Shown piece after piece: positions 24,111-35,867 of a DNA stretch of 64,000 nucleotides (within the stretch, counting starts at the first letter, position 1; each line of letters starts with the position of its first letter). The notes under the pieces are model-generated. The model was not told where the DNA came from and did no database searches. It saw only the letters and a list, made by a program, of their open reading frames with translations. Source of the stretch: Armigeres subalbatus (lineage: Eukaryota > Arthropoda > Insecta > Diptera > Culicidae); contig NC_085141.1 of assembly GCF_024139115.2 (NCBI RefSeq), positions 376,246,995 through 376,310,994 of the forward strand, read 5' to 3'. The position numbers were made by a program, and so were the translations under genes.

Positions 24111-24964
24111 GCTCAATGAAGGAAAAATCCATATGATTTGACAGGTCTGTACCCAACATGTTTCGGATAGCAGAACAAAGGGAACCGAAGCGAGAATCTT
24201 TATCTTGTTACTTACTAAAATGTATTTTGATCCAATGCTCCAAAAATACTGCTGTGGTGAATCGAAGGCCAATCTCTGCATTGTCAAGAAACGTCAAACC
24301 GGCATTAGAAGAAGTCAAGTCTGTTAATGGTAAGGTACGCATGCAATGGCTACCGGCTATGAAATGAATGAATCGAAACAAATTGTCAGCAGAGGGACTT
24401 GGAAATAGCTTCGCAACCTGAGTTTCTTTTCTTTGTAATGATGACTAGAATATCTTTCGTTTCGTTCATACTTTAAAATTGTATATATTACTTATGAAAA
24501 CTGTAACCGATACAAGCCTATCGCTAACTCCCTCGAACTACTCTAAACGATGCTGATTAAGGTATTGAACGAAACAACTCCCACAAACCTTGGGGGGCCA
24601 CAGGATACCGTCCGATCTCTAGATCAAGGCCCAAAGGCCCTGCTAGATTCGTCGGAGTCCTGCTCCCTTTTGCTAGTAGTCTTTTGTTTTTCTGGTAGGT
24701 TTTTTTTTCTTACCCTGGTGCACACAATAAGCTCCCGCCCTCGCGCAAACCCTTCAGAGATAAATTACACTTTAAACTTGTCGTCACCACCACCACGAAC
24801 AACGAGATGACGATGGCCGAGGTTGGCTGGCCGGGAGGAATCACTTACTTCTCACAACAATGGATACACTGATGCTTCCTTCGATTAGTTCGATTTAAAC
24901 GTAGATAGTCTAATTCACTTGTTAATTTTCTGTATTCTAAACAATCGCAATTTGAACCACTTTC
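24111..24964. other. Intergenic DNA downstream of eIF3m
   Basis: Probably holds the eIF3m 3' UTR (minus strand) next to 24965. I saw no clear AATAAA on that strand. No gene or transposon end is supported between 24111 and 24500. Confidence 0.4.
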
Positions 24965-26720
24965 TTACTGCTTGTGCGCGAGTTCGATTTGCGCATCAGA
25001 GACGGATTTCATGTTTTCCTGAACCAACGTCAGGTTGGTTTTCCACGCGTGCAGCAAATCACGCAACTGTTGCCACTGAGGCCGACCGAACGTCCGGTGC
25101 ATGGTGCTGGAGATGTGCACCGTGCGAGTCTTCTGGTCCATCCGGGCCCGAACCAGCTTCGTTTTCAGCACCTCGATGATGAACGGTTCGACTTCGTTTT
25201 CGCCGATCTGCAGCTCATCCTGCAGCTGCTGGAAAGTCATCTCGGGATTGCTCTCCGCCAGCTGCATGAACGACAGGAGACGCATCTTTTTAATGTTCTG
25301 TTCGTGGTTCAGTCCTAGGTAATGAAAAATACAGACAGTAAAGAAACATTTCAATAATGTAGCATGATTGTGAATACAATTCACGCTTGATTTTTGAAAA
25401 CGAAAAAGTCCATAGAGAGGCTCTCTTTGTTTACTTTCTCTTTCGTTTATTACGAAGCCTTTTTAACATTTACATCGGATTTTCTCACCGAGATCTGAAA
25501 AAATAGCTTTGTCTAGCGTGCTGAGGTGGAAAAATTTATTAATGCAAAATAAGCTTCGATATTAGTGAAAGAGAGTCGACGTTCTCAAAAACCATGCTAT
25601 AATTAGTAACATGACTCACCCTGAGAATTTACGAATTCTTTGTGGTTTTTGTAGAACTGCAAATAGCTTGGCAATTTCTCCGACACAAACACTGAGAGCA
25701 AATCGTGAATCAATTCCCCCTCCAGGAACCGCACAGGCTTCAGCGACAACAGTGGATCCAGCAGGAAAGTATTCGGATCGGCCAGGGCCGTCACGATACA
25801 CTTCATGGCATCTTCGCGGGCATAGGAAGCATTTTCTGCCGTGTAGGTTCCCAGCAGTTCGATCATCACCTTCGACGCCAGCTCACTGTTGGTGTCTTTC
25901 AGAACGTCATGCAACAGTCGGTACAACTTTTGCATTTGCTCGTTTGAGGGAGGGCACTGGGTGAACTGAGCCTTCAGTTGATCCACGCCAGAAAAGACTT
26001 CTTTGACCTGCTCGGCCCTTTTGGCCACCTGAACCAGATGATAGTAGACGTGGTATCGTAGTGGGGAAGTGGCTTCCAAGTTGCTGAACAGCCGCCAAAG
26101 ACTGAAATTAAGCAAATCAATAGAAAAAGTCAAATTAAACGGAAGAAATAGTTTACAATACAAATCACGAATGAAATATTTAATTTTCAGGTCAAATAAA
26201 CAAACTCACGAAGATTAGGAAAAGGTCACAATACTTACGATTGTAAACAAACCCGAGCCAAGTTGGTATCTGGAGCTTTGGTCATTTTCTCGCAGAAGGC
26301 CAAGATCAGATTCTCCCCACGCTCCAATGGAATCGATACGATGATGGAAACGACACTGTTGAGAACGGCATCGATTTCCTCAAGGGTGTGCTGGGTGCCA
26401 TCCTTGAAGCACACGTCGCAAACGCCAATGATCTTGTGCAGATCATCTTCGATTCCCTTCGACGACTTTTCCTCACTTATTTCTGCCCCAAGGGATTTGA
26501 AGAACTTTCGCAGCTCTTGAGCCTACCGAAGGAATAAGAACAAAAATAAGAGCAAGAAGAGTCCATCGTCGATAACCTCAAATTCACGGCCGACGACTTG
26601 GCGCTTGGTTGTAAACAAAATTACTGCCACCAGTCCATTTCTAACCGTTAAAAGGACATTCGTTTCGGAACTCACCTGATCCTCGATCTCGGCGTCGATA
26701 AATACGGCTGGTCCTTGCAT
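24965..26720 (-). CDS. eIF3m: Eukaryotic translation initiation factor 3 subunit M
   Basis: Four exons, complement(join(24965..25314,25620..26101,26239..26522,26676..26720)), encode 386 aa. All introns are GT-AG and the phases join correctly. The start [15 protein letters not shown] fills exon 1; an upstream in-frame ATG (26789) is less likely because this start is the family's. The protein is a helical PCI-domain subunit of the eIF3 complex, which recruits the 43S pre-initiation complex to mRNA in the cytoplasm. The PCI region lies in about residues 200-350 ([14 protein letters not shown], then [14 protein letters not shown] and the winged-helix segment [13 protein letters not shown]). Length agrees with insect eIF3m (about 387 aa). 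It is intact. Upstream, a pyrimidine initiator suggests translation-gene type control. Confidence 0.96.
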
Positions 26721-26795
26721 TTTGCAGCAGTTTTTGGGGATATTTCGCTGGCACCGTGAACCGCAACACGTCGCGAAAAATGAAAGCAACTAGCT

Positions 26796-26807
26796 GGAAA
26801 AGAGAGA
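26796..26807 (-). promoter_or_regulatory. TCT-type (polypyrimidine) initiator for eIF3m
   Basis: The minus-strand sequence TCTCTCTTTTCC matches the YYCTTTYY initiator used by insect ribosomal-protein and translation-factor genes, with +1 near 26802. It would give an 82-nt 5' UTR beginning with a pyrimidine tract, as in TOP mRNAs. Inferred from position and match only. Confidence 0.45.
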
Positions 26808-28250
26808 TTTTGACGTTTCGTTTTAAGAACTCAAGCCGGATTTGACATTTGAGCACACGCACACGAGTATAACAGATTGTCGAGATGACAAACCAGGGCT
26901 GAACTGAGAAAAGAAGTTTTGCATAGAACAAAATTTGTTGTGAACCTCATGTTTTCTCGCGTCGCATTTGAGAAGGGCCAACATTCATCATACGGGTAGT
27001 CACTTATAAGGCTCAAGACTCCATCACAATGTTTTGAAAATTGATGACTGTTTCACTTGTTTGTAATAGTGATGCAATTGGTACGGAAAAATGCAGCAGC
27101 GATAAATAAAATGTTGTTTACAACTGGGGGAAATGGTGGAAATGGGGTGGTAAAAATATGTCAGCTGATGCATAATGTTGCCAGACTTGACGAATTGTTT
27201 ATTTTATATCATAAGACATGTTCATGGTGTATCAAATATATGGGTATTTATCGATTTAATTTTTTTATACGCCACTTGGAATGTAATAGAAGCTTACGTA
27301 ACATGTTTAAATATTTATTTTTGGTTTTATTGTTCAATCCGACAAACAGCAATGATTTTTTCCAATAAATAAATCTGGCAACGGCGAAGAGATGATTATT
27401 TTCTTGTGTATGCACATCTTTGTTTGCGTGTTGGCTGGCGTATACGTTGTATTGTTCGGATTGAATGAAGTTGCATCGCGTAGATTTTGTACTCACCATT
27501 CCACTTATTGCGCTAGTGAATTTGAGTCTTCCGCATTTTATTGCATTCACAATACGGTCGTCAAATTTGTCTCTCACTTCGATTTTTGCAAAGCAGTTTT
27601 CAACAGTTTTTGGGCGTGAAGTGAATTAATTGGTAGTCAAGGTTGACGAAAAATGTGAAACTCAGTTAGTGAATATGTTTTAGGAGTGATAAAATCAAAG
27701 AAACAATGGGAAAAGATCCAGTGAAAAACCAAGTGAGTGTGTATGTGTTCGATCCGAACGTTCGAACGTTAGTATGCGTTCGATGAACAAACGAATATCG
27801 ATTTAGGAAAAAGGCAGTTTTCAGTGTTTTTCCAGCAATTCCTCAGTAATTGCTAGTTTTGATAAGTGAAAATTCAATATGGAAATGCCATGAATATATT
27901 ATGATAGAGGGTAAGTCCGTAAATAGCCCCAAAATATTGAATTTAGTTCAAAACTTTATTAGTATTAGTGCGGATTTGAATAAAATCATTGTCATTATCG
28001 GATTGATTACGGTTTATAGAGCCTTAACAGCGTATACGCCGTTAAGTGAATACCCCTCATGTGAATAACCTGCACTGAGGAAAATGGACGTATGATTTTC
28101 AATCAAACGCCTTATGAAAATTTGCCACAAGGAATCGGTATGAATTTCAATATGTTGCCTTATGAATGATGATTTTGATTTGAAAAAAGTGAAGTGCGGC
28201 AGACTGGATTCGAACCATGGACGTCGGGGTCGGGAGGCCGGTATTGCCTG
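26808..28250. other. Intergenic DNA between the divergent genes, no feature supported
   Basis: AT-rich. A weak inverted repeat GTTGCCAGA (27179) / TCTGGCAAC (27372) may bound a small element, but no target duplication is visible. No coding sequence recognised. Confidence 0.4.
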
Positions 28251-28415
28251 ATTTTCTCAAAATTGCACGCGGCGAACCCTTCATGAAAGGTACCGCCGCG
28301 CTTTCTGCACCCCGTTTACTTGATTCTTATGGGTGAATAGCATTGCGGTGTATCGTTTGGCGCGGCCGTACCTTTCGACAGTCATTCGCCGCGTGAAGTT
28401 TTGTGCAAGTACCCA
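28206..28415. mobile_element. Foldback remnant with ACGCGGCGAA arms and a B-box-like word
   Basis: ACGCGGCGAA and GAAAGGTACCGCCGCGC near 28264-28302 pair with GCGGCCGTACCTTTC and TTCGCCGCGT near 28360-28396. At 28206-28225, read on the minus strand, ATGGTTCGAATCCAG looks like a tRNA B box, but no tRNA cloverleaf forms. Probably a MITE beside a SINE fragment. Confidence 0.5.
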
Positions 28416-28510
28416 TTTGGGAACATTACAAACGCCGTGCAGTGTATCATATTCAGAAAATCTGACAATATGTAGACCACACGCCCATCGACGCTCGATT
28501 ACTCGGGAAG

Positions 28511-28605
28511 GTAACTGCGTATAAGAAGCACTGTTGGTGGGATAATCAGTCGAAGATTCATAAGGCGCCAGTTATGAATTTCGATAGTCCACTTCGCTGA
28601 GTGTG
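28511..28605. repeat. 95-bp direct repeat, copy 1 (copy 2 at 29852-29946)
   Basis: Starts GGTAACTGCGTATAAGAAGC and ends CACTTCGCTGAGTGT; the second copy is about 92 per cent the same by eye. The GGGTAAA MITE lies between the copies, as does an inverted pair of ACCGACAAACCGACG at 28763 and 29835. Confidence 0.75.
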
Positions 28606-28651
28606 GGTGCTGCTCGGATGAAAAATATAATCAAAATATCAAATTTTAATG

Positions 28652-28682
28652 TATTTATTTATTTTTATTTATTTATTTATTT
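28652..28682. repeat. TTTATT microsatellite
   Basis: About 30 bp of TTTA/TTTATT units, perhaps the tail of a retroposed element. Confidence 0.6.
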
Positions 28683-28813
28683 CATCAACCGACGTAAACT
28701 AGTACACGCAGGAAAATCAACACATACTTTATGGCAACGCTTGAATAGCCGGGAAGGTAACCACCGACAAACCGACGGGCCTCTCTGATTCCAAAATTGG
28801 CAGAAAAAAATTA

Positions 28814-29357
28814 GGGTAAAGTGCCCAATAGTGGACCCTCAACCAATAGTGGACCCTCCAGACATTTTTTCATTATTACAGCACAATGGAAATATTTTGC
28901 TATGAAATTCCATCGGGAGAACCTACCTTACAGTTCTATGATTTGATTACATGCATTGAAAATGCTCTGGAAAGTAAAATTAGTTGATTTTTTACAATTC
29001 TATAAAAAATGAACACGAGAGTGTCCATTATAGGAATATTTTGGGGGGTCCATAATAGGGAAGAAGAACGTCCCGAAACGAAACATGAAAATCAAATGAA
29101 GTGTCGACTATAGGAAAGCAATTTCCTATTATGGACCCCCAGGGGGTCTACTATAGGGCAAATTTAGTCCAACTTTAGAATGTTAATTTCAAAGAATAAC
29201 GTCGAGTATTTGAGTGTTTTATGTATGTATCGTGAAGAGGAGATGCAGAGCTTGATGTTAGACATCACGCAAAATTAATATTTTGACAATTTCCACTCCT
29301 TATGCCAGGAAGAGCAAAATTTTGCTACTAGGGGGTCCACTATTGGGCATTTTACCC
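28814..29357. mobile_element. GGGTAAA MITE, intact reference copy
   Basis: 544 bp, TIR GGGTAAARTGCCCAATAGTG, TA on both flanks (28812-28813, 29358-29359). The words AATAGTGGACC and GGTCCANNATAGG recur six or more times in both orientations. Shares sequence with the split copy at 18045-19456. Tc1/mariner-type by duplication. Confidence 0.85.
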
Positions 29358-29851
29358 TACAATCGTTTTACTTCGAGTGTAGTAACTCGTTCTGTCATTA
29401 CTGACATTAATATTCATTTTATAGAAAAAGTCAAGAAAAAGAAAAAGCAAAATGCGCGCAATCCCCCAGCTGGTCGACGTAAACATTATATGCACGTTTC
29501 AAACAATCTACACAGCGATGAAGATAAAAATAACCAAGTAATAGAAAATCTTTTTTGATGCTTAAATCAACATTTAAGTCTTCAGGATCATTACACACAT
29601 TTTTGAAAGTCGAATGTTTTTCATTTGGCTAACGAAACCTATCATAAAACTCTTGATATTTATAATATCGAATATTGATTATTATGTGGAAGCTGATGAA
29701 ATAAATTAAAGCGTGCATGATCAAGTTTGCCCGCACATTTGTGAGAGCTGTTGTGTAAACCATCGCACAGATGGAGCTAGGTAATGAAAGGAGAGTAATT
29801 GCCAAGAAATTTGAAGAACTTTATATGGGAAGGCACGTCGGTTTGTCGGTG

Positions 29852-29946
29852 AGGTAACTGCGTATAAGAAGCACGGCTGGTGAAATAATCGGACGAAGAT
29901 TCAAAAGGCGCCAGTTATGAATTTCGATAGTCCAGTTCGCTGAGTG
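29852..29946. repeat. 95-bp direct repeat, copy 2
   Basis: Second copy of 28511-28605, same orientation, differing at several positions. Confidence 0.75.
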
Positions 29947-30086
29947 TACTGGTAAAAACTCACAATCAGTTGAGGTATATCCAGCTTTTTGTGTTTGTAT
30001 GGCTATTTTATGTCGAAAAACAGCCCGTCGATACTTCCGAGTCTTTGTTATCATTAAATCAACGAATTTAAAACAAAAACATTGTA

Positions 30087-30376
30087 CAGTGAACGTTCGC
30101 TAATTGGGGTTTTTCTAGTTGGGGCGCTTTTTAGTTGGGGGTTCGCTAATTGGGGCGAAACCCAATTAAAAAGCAGCTAAACGTCAGAATGTGATGTCAA
30201 AAACGTGTTGACGTTTTGTTTCCGTGTTTGGCGGGATCGATATTTTCTGGCGCGTAAAATTTTCTTTTGTTCAATGCAAAAAGTAAACAACATTGACGCT
30301 TGTCAAACCGCCCCAATTAGCGAACGGCATTCACTAGTTGGGATGAGGTCGTGCCCCAATTAGCGAACGATCACTG
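30087..30376. mobile_element. pogo/Tigger-type MITE (family with CTAATTGGGGC words)
   Basis: 290 bp, ends CAGTGAACGTTCGCTAATTG and TTAGCGAACGATCACTG, TA on both flanks. The word TTCGCTAATTGGGG or variants appear five to six times in both orientations at the two ends. It lies 360 bp upstream of the cysteinyl-tRNA synthetase start codon. Confidence 0.85.
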
Positions 30377-30734
30377 TACGCCATATTGAACGAATGGTGG
30401 TGGATAGGCGTATTAGCCATCTAACCATCGCTTCAGTCCCCTGGTAATTTGGTTCAGTGTAGACAGCATAACAAATTTTGTTCCAGAAATTTAATATGGT
30501 TACGTTCTCTGTCTCTGAGCTAGTTTGAACGTCAACAAAAACCGCATTCGTGCATCCACCTTTTTTTCGTCGCGAGTTTCGCGGTTGTGTATGACTAATC
30601 GCATGCCGAATTTTCTGTATTTCGGCGTTTAAAAAGTACCGTAAAACGTTGCATTTGTCGCACTATCCTAAACAAACTGTAGAACAGCAGGTCTCAACTT
30701 ATAATCAAGAAATCGCTGTACAGCGCTGATCGCA

Positions 30735-33151
30735 ATGGCAAAACGTGTTCAACCGACGTGGCAAACTCCGGTTCCAACGAAGGAGGAACCAAGGCTTCGA
30801 CTGTTCAACAGTTTGACCCGGCAGAAGGAGCTGTTCGTTCCGAAGGATGGTAAGAATGTCAAGTGGTATAGTTGCGGCCCAACGGTGTACGATGCGTCGC
30901 ATATGGGTCACGCTCGGTCCTATATTAGTTTCGACATACTCCGAAGGGTTCTGTCGGACTACTTCGGGTATAACGTCCTCTACGTGATGAACATCACCGA
31001 TATCGACGATAAGATCATCAAACGAGCCCGGCAGAATTTCCTGTATGAGCGGTACGTGGAACGGACTACGTCCTTGGAGACACTCCTGGAAGATAACAAG
31101 GAGGTGATGGAAGCATTCCAGGGTAATCTGGTCAAAACGACGGACCCCGACAAGAAGGCAATGATGGAACGAATGCTAGAAAAGTTGACTGTAGCGGTGG
31201 ACAATTTGACGATAGCGGTCAAAAGTGGTGAGAAGGACAAAGTGACGGATGCTCAGCGACAGTTCCTGGAGGATTCCAAAGATCCATTGTCCGATTTGTT
31301 GGACAAAAAGGAAGGAGCTTCTGTAAGCGAGAATTCCATTTTCGAAACGTTGCCTCGATTTTGGGAAGATGAATTCCATAAGGACATGGACGCTTTGAAC
31401 GTGTTGGCGCCGGATGTGCTAACGAGAGTGAGCGAGTACGTTCCGCAGATTGTGGGATACATTCAGCGGATTATTGATAATGGGCTGGCCTACGAAGCGA
31501 ACGGATCGGTAAGTTGACAACGTTTCATATTTTGGATGATTTTGCATTCTTTTTGATTGCATCATTTTTTGGCAAATTCAGCAATCAATGGAAAAAATCG
31601 ATATAACAGCATCATTTTGAATTGTGAATAATTTAGAAATTATTTCACTTCAGGTTTACTTTGACGTGGCAGGATTTGATAAACGTGATAAGCATTACTA
31701 TGCTAAGTTGGTGCCGGAAGCTTACGGTGATGCCAAATCTTTACAAGAGGGCGAGGGCGATTTGAGCACAACGGAGGACCGTCTTTCGGAGAAGCGATCC
31801 CCAAATGACTTTGCCCTGTGGAAGAGCAGCAAAGCCGGAGAGCCTTGGTGGGAGAGCCCATGGGGTAAAGGTCGTCCTGGATGGCATATTGAGTGCTCTG
31901 CCATGGCGTCCGATATTTGCGGAGATTATTTGGACATTCATACGGGTGGAGTGGACTTGAAGTTCCCCCACCATGACAACGAACTGGCTCAGAGTGAGGC
32001 TCACGATGGAAGCTCAGAATGGGTTAAGTACTTCCTCCACACGGGACATTTGACCATCGCCGGGTGCAAGATGTCAAAATCTCTCAAAAACTTTGTCACT
32101 ATTCAGCAAGCTCTCCAAAAACACACTGCCACTCAACTTAGACTCGCATTTTTGCTGCATTCCTGGAAGGACACGCTGGACTATTCCGAAAACACCATGG
32201 AAATGGCCGTCCAATATGAACGATTTTTGAACGAATTTTTCCTCAACATTAAGGACCTCACCAGACACGTAGTTAGCGGAAAGCCACGAGATCGGTTTAA
32301 CTTGTGGACACTGGTTGAGTCTGACCTACAGCAAAAATTGAATTCCACAAAGGAACTCGTTCATGCGGCGCTCTGCGACAACATTGACACTCGTACGGCC
32401 CTCGATGCGGTTCGCGATTTGGTGTCTCATAGCAACGTCTACATTCGGGATCATAAAAATGAGCTGAATGCATTATTGTTGAGGAGAATTGCCAGTTATA
32501 TTACGGATTTGCTGCACATTTTTGGTGCAATAAATGGTCCCAGAGGAGGAATAGGGTTCCCTGTAGGAGGAAGCGCTGGCAATGGCGATGTAAGTAGTGT
32601 CTTCAAATAATCATAATTTAAAAATCATTTCACTATTCTTTTCCCCTTATCAGCTGGAAGAAACTGTCATGCCCTATCTGACTACCCTGTCCGATTTCCG
32701 CACGGCCGTACGAGAGCAAGCTCGCACCTTGAAGGCAACCGATATCCTTCAGTTGTGCGATCGAATTCGGGACGATATCCTACCAAATTTGGGTGTCCGG
32801 TTGGAGGATCGGGAGGGTAACGCTTCGGCTCTGAAGCTGGTAGACCGCGAAGTTCTTCTTAAGGAACGAGAAGCTAAACGGGCCGAGGAGGCTCGTAAAG
32901 TGGCGGAGAAAGAGCGGAAAAAGGCCGAAGCTGCCGCAGCGCAGTTGGCGAAGGATGCACAGCGTAAGATCAATCCGGTGGACATGTTCCGTGGCGAGGC
33001 GGATAAGTATTCGGCTTTTGATGAGCGTGGACTGCCGACGCACGATGCTGAAGGGAAGGAGATCAGCAAAGGGCAGCAGAAGAAGCTGCAGAAACTGCAG
33101 CAACAGCAGGAGAAACGCTACCAAGAATATTTGGATTCGGTCAAAGTTTAA
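30735..33151 (+). CDS. CysRS: Cysteinyl-tRNA synthetase, cytoplasmic
   Basis: Three exons, join(30735..31508,31654..32589,32654..33151), encode 735 aa; both introns are GT-AG and in phase 0. It charges tRNA-Cys with cysteine using ATP in the cytosol. Class I signatures are present: the HIGH motif as HMGH (residues 56-59) and KMSKS (397-401). The catalytic zinc ligands are Cys47 ([10 protein letters not shown]), Cys339 (HIECSAM), His364 and Glu368 (FPHHDNE). Residues about 108-210 form the long insertion seen in eukaryotic enzymes. The C-terminus has a charged coiled coil (about 640-690) and a lysine/glutamine-rich tail. Length agrees with other insect enzymes. The gene is intact; the ATG sits in GATCGCAATGG. 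Confidence 0.97.
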
Positions 33152-33228
33152 GGCAAGATCAAACACGTGAAAGAATTTTACTAAATTTTACTTTTTTCTA
33201 TTTATTTATTTGTGATAAGACCAATGCA

Positions 33229-33236
33229 AATATAAA
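33229..33236 (+). terminator. Candidate variant poly(A) signal of CysRS
   Basis: AATATAAA lies about 80 nt after the stop codon; AATATA is a weak variant of AATAAA. No canonical AATAAA is nearer. Confidence 0.3.
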
Positions 33237-33615
33237 CGATTTGGGCAGTACTTTTGAGAATGTTGTTTTAGCCCTAGTAGATTGTTGTGGGACCTTCATT
33301 AGCCTTGCGGTAAGGTGCGCGGCTACAAAGCGGGACCATGCTGAAGGTGGCTGGGTCTGGGAAATTTTCGGGTTGGAAATTTTCTCAACTTCCCTGGGCA
33401 TAAAAGTATCGTCGTGTTAGCCTCTTGATATATGAATGCAAAAATGTTAACTCGGCTTAGAAACCTCGCAGTTAACAAATCTGGAAGCGCTTGATGAATA
33501 CTAAGCTGCGAGAAGGCAATGTCCCAGTTGGAGATGTAATATTGGCAGAAGAAGAAGATTGTCAAGTTAATATTTTAAATATTTTATCGCATTGTATTCT
33601 CCCTGATTCTCTGAT

Positions 33616-33780
33616 CAATTCTCGCTTAACTTTTCAAAAGGACCTAAGTAACATTTTTTTCATGAATTAATTTGAATAGCGCAATCAATAGCTTTCATGT
33701 TGTTCTGTTGATTGCGCTATTCAAATTAATTCATGAAAAAAATGTTACTTAGGTCTTTTTGAAAAGTTAAGCGAGAATTG
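33616..33780. mobile_element. Near-perfect palindromic MITE, 165 bp
   Basis: The arms, about 75 bp each, start CAATTCTCGCTTAACTTTTC and include CCTAAGTAACATTTTTTTCA. Only a handful of arm mismatches are seen. A truncated relative lies at 1062-1197. No clear target duplication. Confidence 0.9.
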
Positions 33781-34000
33781 TTTAAGAAAGGGAAACTGGA
33801 TTTTTGTTATCAGTCGATTCTAGCACAGCTCGAATTTAAAATTTCTCGGAATTATGATAACAGGGCTGGTAACGATGAATGCCGTTCAAAATAGTGACTT
33901 TAGTGACCAACGATGACGAAAAAGTGACCAAATAGTGACTTTGAATTGCAGAAAAAGTGACCAAATAGTTACTTTCAAATGCAGAAAAATTGACCAAATA

Positions 34001-34244
34001 CAGTAGACGTTCGATAACTGCAAGTCATTTAACTGCAATGCTTTTTAACTGCAATTCGATAGTTGCAACAGTTTTGCAGTTATCGGACCGCTAAACTTCA
34101 AACTGATGTCAAACTCAATGACAGCTGCATTGCGCTGCACATTTATTGCATCTGACGTCGTTTGACGTCTAGAATGCGTTGCAGTTATCGAACGGCATTC
34201 GTTAACTGAAAAGTAAACATTTTGCAGTTATCGAACGGCTACTG
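34001..34244. mobile_element. pogo/Tigger-type MITE (family with GCAGTTATCGAAC words)
   Basis: 244 bp, ends CAGTAGACGTTCGATAACTG and GTTATCGAACGGCTACTG, TA on both flanks. The word TGCAGTTATCGAACGG or variants occur at least five times. A fragment of the same family lies at 61171-61228. Confidence 0.85.
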
Positions 34245-35665
34245 TAGTGACTTTTGCATGAAGTTTTAAACCGGGGATAGAGCTACAAGTTGCATTACCA
34301 TTGTTTTGATATAATTTGTAGATTGCAAACTAGTGTTTTATTTTTGAAATCCTTATCTAGAATGCTATCACAAATCAAGAAAAGACAAAAACAACAAAAG
34401 CATGAATATTACTGCTACTGACCACGCCCATCTTCACCGTAAGGAGGAAGAGGATAAAATCAAGAGGCCAGTAACTGCGACACTCTCATAAGTACCACGG
34501 AGTTGGATATTGAGGATGCACTTGTCATAAGACGAGTTTGTACCTTCCCATTTAATGCCACCACTTGATTGTACCTTGACAGATACGTATTTCGACCTCA
34601 ACAGTAAGGTCGTCGTCAGTGTCTCGTACTTCCAATAAAATCATGGTCTTTTATTAGAAATCCAGAAATTCTAATAAACTATAATTTCTAAATGGCCAAT
34701 TTTAGTATTGAAGTTAATAGAAGGGTGGCCAAATAATTTCGAGTAAAAAAAATCTTTTATATCTAATTAGTTTGTTGTTTTATTTTAGATTAAAAGAACG
34801 ACTAATTCATTTACCTCCACACTAGTGTTTTGGCAATTCTTAATTGTTAATAAACAAAATCAGTTTTATAAACATGAGATATTTCTAAAATAATTTCAAT
34901 CTCAAAGTTTTGAATTACACCATGATCCCTTTTTCAAGGCGATTTAATTCTCGAGCTTTTTTCATACAAATCTTACCGGAGTTAGGGGCACTAAATTATA
35001 GTAAAGAATGAACACCCTCGTTAGCAAAAATGGGCAGCGTCGTGTCATTTTGTTTCTCTTCTTGAAGAAGCCATTGAACAAGCATTTTTTCTATCACGAC
35101 TTCCTGCACATGATCCGCCACTCATTTTCTCAAAGCCTGTTTTCACGCACGGTCAGAACGCCATATAGCTTGGGCTTGGGCCAGAATTACTTTTGACATA
35201 ACTTGCTGTACAATTTCTTTTTCGTGGCTTTTCCCGAAGGCGGATTTGGGGTTGTCTCATTTGGAGAATTAAACTTAAAAGTTGTGCACTATCTTTGTCA
35301 CCGGGGGGTAAAACCGCTCACCAACAGACGTAGTTCTAGTTCCAATACTCCTCAATTCGGTACTCTACACTCGAGGTCAACCTTTCGCAACAAACTCCAT
35401 TCGTGAAGTAGAAGATCATAGTCGATGTTATTCGGAAACAAACTCAGGATTCCACAACTCACGAACCTCACAACACACTTGGAACTTGGTGCATATTTCC
35501 CAAATTTTATATATTGCCACCAGATTCACATTTGATTTGGTTGATAACTACAGTAGATACAAATGATTTTTAATTGATTTTTTTACAATAGGCACTGCAA
35601 AATAGTGACTTTAGTGACCATTTTACGAAAAATAGTGACTTTAGTGACTTTTGGATGCAAATAGT
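34245..35665. other. Body of the hAT-like element, non-coding
   Basis: No coding sequence recognised. At 34588-34620 it carries TTTCGACCTCAACAGTAAGG and GTCGTCAGTGTC, a word I associate with dispersed Aedes repeats. Subterminal AGTGACT words restart at 35600. Confidence 0.45.
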
Positions 35666-35867
35666 GACTTTTTAGTTTTTTTTTTTTTTTTTTTTTTAGA
35701 GACTCTTTAAAATTTTATTCGAGTCTGTCAAGAGTTTACAGAGTTTATTGACACTGCTTAAATTACTACGTTGTATGACATCGTTCGTTTTCTCCTTGAG
35801 AGTTATTGCAGGGATTTCATCTTCATCAAGGTGTTTCCATCTTCTTCTTCAAGGTTTCACTTTGGGG

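Noticed and set aside
24965..25384. Separate short genes in the frames opposite or beside eIF3m
   Set aside because: They are shadows of the eIF3m exons, whose splice phases join correctly on the minus strand.
27179..27380. Small transposon bounded by GTTGCCAGA / TCTGGCAAC
   Set aside because: The inverted repeat is only 9 bp and no target duplication is present.
28206..28280. tRNA gene on the minus strand
   Set aside because: Only a B-box-like word is present; no acceptor or anticodon stem can be formed.
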